A DNA stretch of 64,000 bases, from NCBI RefSeq assembly GCF_001808185.1, contig NZ_CP017668.1, positions 1,922,001 through 1,986,000 on the forward strand, written 5' to 3'. Source of the DNA: Jeongeupia sp. USM3. GTDB lineage: Bacteria > Pseudomonadota > Gammaproteobacteria > Burkholderiales > Chitinibacteraceae. The notes under the pieces were generated by a model that worked only from the letters and a program-made list of their open reading frames with translations, did not search any database and had not been told where the DNA came from. The translations under genes and the position numbers were made by a program. Numbering within the stretch: the first letter of the stretch is position 1; each line of letters starts with the position of its first letter. Shown here piece by piece: positions 60,772 to 64,000 of this stretch.

Positions 60772-62106
60772 TCACTCCGGCTGGAGCAGGCCCTGCAGGT
60801 TGCCGTCCCCGGCCTGGCGCTGGTTGGGACGGAAATGCACCACGTCGAGCCGGTTGAACGGGATCGAGATCCCGTGCTCGCGGAATGCGACCCAGATCTG
60901 CTGGTTGATTTCCGAGCGCAGGCTGAGCTGGCCGTTTTCCGGGTCCTTGAGCCAGAAGCCGACCGACATGTCGACGCCGCTGGCACCGAAGAGTTCGACG
61001 TAGGCGCGCGGCGGCGGATCGCTCATGATCCGCGGGTGCTTGCCGGCGATGTCGACGAGCAGCTGCATGACCAGATCGAGATCGCTCTCGTACGCAACCG
61101 AAACCGGCACCTTGGTCCAGACCTGCTTCTCCCGGTACGACTGGTTGACGACGGTCGACGTCACCAGCGTGTCGTTCGGAATCAGGGCCTCGGTGCCGTC
61201 GGCGCTTTTGAGCACGACATAGCGCGAGGTGATGCTGGTGATGACACCCAGCCGGTTGTCGACATTGACGAGGTCGCCGATCTTGATCGAACGGTCGATC
61301 AGGATGATGAAGCCCGAGACATAGTTCGACGCGATTTTCTGCAGGCCGAAACCGAGGCCGACGCCGAGCGCGCCGCCGAATACCGACAACACGGTCAGGT
61401 CGATGCCGACCAGCGGCAGTGCGATGATCACGGCCAGTACAACGAGCCCGGTCTGCAGCAGCTTGACCAGCACGACGCGGACGTTCATGTCGATCAGCTC
61501 GGCGCGCATCAGCCGCCGTTCGATCATCCGGGCGATCCACAGGGCGATCAGCAGCGTCGCCGCAACCGAGAGCAGCCCCTGCAGTACCAGCAGAACGGAA
61601 ATCCTGCCCTTGCCCATGGTGAAGCTGATCGCATCGAGCGCCTCTGCCACCTCGGGCAGAATGCCGACGACGTGCAACACGTACAGCACCCAGATGCCCG
61701 CGGCGATGTAACGCTCGCCCCGCCTGACCCACTGCGCCCCGTTGAAGACATGCCTGAGCATGTAGACCAGCACACGGATATTGACCATTGCCAGCAGCAG
61801 CACCGACGCGATCGCCAGCAGCGAATGGCGCTCGGGGTAGGCAAGCCGCAGCAGATAGCCGCCGACGAACAGCAGGACCAGCGCATTGAGCGGAAAGAAG
61901 ATGCGCAGCAGCCCCTCGCCGCCGGCGCGCCAGCGGCTGTTCTCCAGCCCCAGCCTGGGCTTGAGGTAGGTATTGCCGCACCAAGCCAGCAACAGGACGA
62001 CCAGCAGCACCGCCGCCTGCGACAGCAGGTGCGGGCTCAGCCAGCCGGAACGGCCAACGTCGGCCAGCAGGTCGACGACAAGGTTCTGCCGGTCAGGAAG
62101 TTGCAC
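60772..62106 (-). CDS. MscS family mechanosensitive ion channel
   Basis: A 444-residue inner-membrane channel. Six or seven membrane segments precede an MscS core: pore helix LSVFGGALGVGLGFGLQKIA, then the beta domain ISGFIILIDRSIKIGDLV-type YVSGFIILIDRSIKIGDLVN and the alpha-beta C-domain. It is larger than E. coli MscS (286) and resembles YbdG/YjeP-like mid-size channels. The GTG start has GGAGAAG upstream and overlaps the rfaE2 stop by 14 bp; an earlier ATG in frame is unsupported. Confidence 0.9.
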   Translation of the reverse strand: MQLPDRQNLVVDLLADVGRSGWLSPHLLSQAAVLLVVLLLAWCGNTYLKPRLGLENSRWRAGGEGLLRIFFPLNALVLLFVGGYLLRLAYPERHSLLAIASVLLLAMVNIRVLVYMLRHVFNGAQWVRRGERYIAAGIWVLYVLHVVGILPEVAEALDAISFTMGKGRISVLLVLQGLLSVAATLLIALWIARMIERRLMRAELIDMNVRVVLVKLLQTGLVVLAVIIALPLVGIDLTVLSVFGGALGVGLGFGLQKIASNYVSGFIILIDRSIKIGDLVNVDNRLGVITSITSRYVVLKSADGTEALIPNDTLVTSTVVNQSYREKQVWTKVPVSVAYESDLDLVMQLLVDIAGKHPRIMSDPPPRAYVELFGASGVDMSVGFWLKDPENGQLSLRSEINQQIWVAFREHGISIPFNRLDVVHFRPNQRQAGDGNLQGLLQPE

Positions 62107-62587
62107 TGCGAATCTTCTCCAACGTACGTGTCGTCGAGGTCTGGTGCAGGAACGGGATCGAATGCACCGCGCCGCCCCAAGCAAAGACCTCCTTGGCACC
62201 GACGATCTTGTCGACCGCCCAGTCGCCACCCTTGACGAGGATGTCGGGGCGGGCGGCGAGGATCAGCTCGTACGGCGTATCGGCATCGAACCAGGTCACG
62301 AGGCTCACGCTTTCGAGCGCCGCGATCACCGCCGCACGCTGCTCGAGCGTATTGATCGGCCTATCGTCGCCCTTGCCCTGCCGTCGCACCGACACATCGG
62401 TGTTTAGTGCAACTATCATACCGGCACCCAGCGAACGGGCCTGCGCCAAATAAGTCACATGACCGCGATGCAGGATGTCGAAGCAGCCGTTGGTGAAGAC
62501 CAGCGGCCGCGGCAGCGTCGCCAGACGCCCTGCCAACCGCTCGGGCGGGCAGAGCTTCTGCTCGAAAGGCACCGGCAGCATCGTCAT
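62093..62587 (-). CDS. rfaE2: D-glycero-beta-D-manno-heptose 1-phosphate adenylyltransferase
   Basis: A 164-residue nucleotidyltransferase that makes ADP-heptose for the LPS inner core. HIGH-type motif FTNGCFDILHRGHVTYL, ALNTDVSVRRQGKGDDRP, and the ISSTxT-type TSTTRTLEKI end. It is the stand-alone form of the HldE C-domain. The ATG overlaps the upstream stop (ATGA); another ATG two codons later is possible. Confidence 0.94.
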   Translation of the reverse strand: MTMLPVPFEQKLCPPERLAGRLATLPRPLVFTNGCFDILHRGHVTYLAQARSLGAGMIVALNTDVSVRRQGKGDDRPINTLEQRAAVIAALESVSLVTWFDADTPYELILAARPDILVKGGDWAVDKIVGAKEVFAWGGAVHSIPFLHQTSTTRTLEKIRSATS

Positions 62588-63420
62588 TCGCCCTGTCCGG
62601 CCAGCAGCTGCTTGCGGTAGCGGTTCAGTTCCGCCGGTGTCTCGAACTTTTCGCCGAACAGGCTGGACAGATTGCGCAGGATCCCGCCGATCACACGGCC
62701 TTCGCACTCCTTGTCGAACTGAATCTGCTCGTCGAGCCAGCGTTCGAGCCATTCCGGATCCGGCAGGCGGCTCTGGATGGTGTCGCGCGGAAAGTGTTCC
62801 TTGCTGACATGCAGATTGGTCGGGTGCATCGGCTTGCCCGAACGGGCGCTCGAGGCCATCAGGAAACCGATCTTGGCGAAGGCCACCCGGGCTTCATCGC
62901 CGTTCTTGTCGATCGCGCGCTTCATGTACTTGAGATAGGCACCACCATGGCGCGCTTCGTCGGTCGACAGCGTCTTGTAGATCTGCTTGATCACCGGCTC
63001 GGTATGCCAGTCGGATGCGCGACGGTACCACTGCGTCAGGCGCACTTCGCCGCAGAAATGCAGCATCAGCGTTTCCAGCGCCGGTGCCGGGTCGAAGGTG
63101 AAGCGGATCTCGTGCAGCTCCTCCTCGGTCGGCACCAGATCCGGGCGGAAACGGCGCAGGTATTCCATCAGCACCAGCGAATGCTTCTGCTCCTCGTAGA
63201 ACCAGATCGACATGAAGGCCGAAAAGTCGCTGTCATCCTGATTGTCACGCAGGAACATCTCGGTCGCCGGCAGGGCCGACCACTCGGTGATCGCGTTCAT
63301 CTTGATAGTCATCGCCTGTTCGTCGGACAACAGGCTGGCGTCAAACGCATCCCATTGGATATCGTCGGCCATATCCCAACGGGCTTTTTCAAGGTCGGCG
63401 AACAATTGCGGGTAAAGCAT
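62584..63420 (-). CDS. Ferritin-like diiron protein (acyl-ACP desaturase-like)
   Basis: A 278-residue helical protein with a diiron site: Glu in ITEWSALPATEMFL, WFYEEQKHSLVL, Glu in CGEVRLTQWY and the last E-x-x-H as TDEARHGG. The spacing resembles stearoyl-ACP desaturase and related bacterial ferritin-like proteins. Substrate unknown; given the nearby membrane desaturase, a lipid role is possible (inference). First gene of a tightly packed rfaE2-mscS operon. Confidence 0.82.
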   Translation of the reverse strand: MLYPQLFADLEKARWDMADDIQWDAFDASLLSDEQAMTIKMNAITEWSALPATEMFLRDNQDDSDFSAFMSIWFYEEQKHSLVLMEYLRRFRPDLVPTEEELHEIRFTFDPAPALETLMLHFCGEVRLTQWYRRASDWHTEPVIKQIYKTLSTDEARHGGAYLKYMKRAIDKNGDEARVAFAKIGFLMASSARSGKPMHPTNLHVSKEHFPRDTIQSRLPDPEWLERWLDEQIQFDKECEGRVIGGILRNLSSLFGEKFETPAELNRYRKQLLAGQGE

Positions 63421-63532
63421 CGGAATCGACTCCTGCGCCGGGGCGCGGCAAACTAAACAAGATAAAACCCCTAATTAGACCTGCTGCCATCGCGAGCGGC
63501 AAGCGTTTGCAGCCAAGTCATCAGAGTGTCAT

Positions 63533-64000
63533 ATGGAATTCGAACTTTTCATCATCGGCGACGAAATCCTCTCCGGCCGGCGCCAGGACCGGCACTTTGG
63601 CGCGATCCAGGCCCGCCTTGGCGAGCGCGGCCACCATCTGGCCGGCGTTTACTACCTGCCCGACGAGCCCGATCGGCTCGAAGTGGCCTTTCGCCAGCAA
63701 CGCAATGACAGCCTGCCGCTAATCAGTTGCGGCGGCATCGGGGCGACACCGGACGACCATACGCGGCTGGCACTGGCACGCGCACTCGACGTCCCGCTGC
63801 AACGCCATGCCGAAGCCGCTCGCCTGATCGAGGCCCGCTTTGGCGACGAAGCCTACCCGTACCGGATCCACATGGCCGACTTCCCGGCCGGTGCCAGCCT
63901 GATTCCGAATCCGGTCAATCAGGTCGCCGGCTGCCGTTGCGAGCAGATCCACCTGCTGCCGGGCTTCCCCGAAATGGCCTGGCCGATGTGCGACTGGCTG
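63533..64000 (+). CDS. CinA-like molybdopterin-binding domain protein (partial, runs off window)
   Basis: The frame opens at ATG 63533 (MEFELFIIGDEILSGRRQDR) and is uninterrupted to the window edge, 156 codons. It belongs to the competence/damage-inducible CinA N-terminal (MoaB/MogA-like) domain family: FIIGDEILSGR and LISCGGIGATPDDHTRLALA match. The N-terminal GDEILSG loop is the family hallmark. No export signal. Full-length family members are 250 (domain only) or 400 residues (with the C-terminal deamidase), which cannot be told here. Divergent from the ferritin-like gene. Confidence 0.88.
   Translation, partial: MEFELFIIGDEILSGRRQDRHFGAIQARLGERGHHLAGVYYLPDEPDRLEVAFRQQRNDSLPLISCGGIGATPDDHTRLALARALDVPLQRHAEAARLIEARFGDEAYPYRIHMADFPAGASLIPNPVNQVAGCRCEQIHLLPGFPEMAWPMCDWL

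Overview
The window is a GC-rich chromosomal segment from a betaproteobacterium. The gene families and their order (phoH-ybeY-corC-lnt, ilvBNC, pilMNOPQ-aroKB, etfBA/etfD) and the DUF3619/DUF3106/RDD group behind a sigma factor all fit this class. A GH18 chitinase and the overall style suggest the order Neisseriales, possibly a chitin-degrading genus, but the genus is an inference I cannot test here. There are no rRNA or tRNA genes, CRISPR arrays, phages or recognisable transposases. Most of the sequence is housekeeping.

Layout. 0.1-4.6 kb: a UPF0149 protein, PhoH, YbeY, CorC and Lnt. 4.9-10.9 kb: accessory locus 1 (below). 11.2-13.1 kb: sigma factor, DUF3619, DUF3106 and RDD proteins. 13.5-16.8 kb: ilvB-ilvN-ilvC, followed by an acetyltransferase and an amino-acid permease. 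19.3-25.6 kb: accessory locus 2. 26-29.6 kb: psd, pssA and a leuA carrying an N-terminal helix-turn-helix-like extension. 30-41 kb: DUF2069, wrbA, yihY, aroB, aroK, the type IV pilus operon pilMNOPQ and mrcA. 41-49 kb: a degenerate nucleotidyltransferase-like protein, nnr, an aromatic aminotransferase, an MHYT sensor with a dead GGDEF domain, a phospholipase-D-like lipoprotein, sbcB, a LysR regulator and an acetyltransferase. 50-53.5 kb: a Zn/Cd/Pb P-type ATPase with its divergent MerR regulator and a 0.5-kb element with inverted ends. 53.5-58 kb: fpr-etfA-etfB divergent from etfD. 58-64 kb: chitinase, RidA, fatty-acid desaturase, MscS channel, rfaE2, a ferritin-like diiron protein, and the start of a CinA-like gene that leaves the window.

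The most interesting content is the pair of accessory loci. Each has a VpsR-like sigma-54 activator with an intact GAFTGA motif, a FapF-like outer-membrane pore, and a convergent operon of small exported repeat proteins followed by a C39-type peptidase (FapD-like) and a FapE-like protein. Each convergent operon begins with a near-consensus sigma-54 promoter (TGGCAC-N5-TTGC type). Locus 2 follows the Pseudomonas functional-amyloid order fapA-B-C-D-E, with fapF moved to the opposite strand. Its FapC-like subunit has three copies of the GVNxAAGxxNxQ signature. Locus 1 has the same accessory genes but a different set of cargo proteins. These share an NG-h-G-x-h-x-x-N-[AT]-G motif, and one is a 282-residue Asn/Thr/Lys- and Gly-rich low-complexity protein. 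I read locus 1 as a divergent functional-amyloid or matrix-fibre system run by the same kind of regulator. Because VpsR in Vibrio responds to cyclic di-GMP, both loci are candidates for cyclic-di-GMP-controlled biofilm matrix production (inference).

Many long open frames lie antisense to, or out of frame with, the genes listed here. They are by-products of the strong G/C bias at third codon positions and are not annotated.
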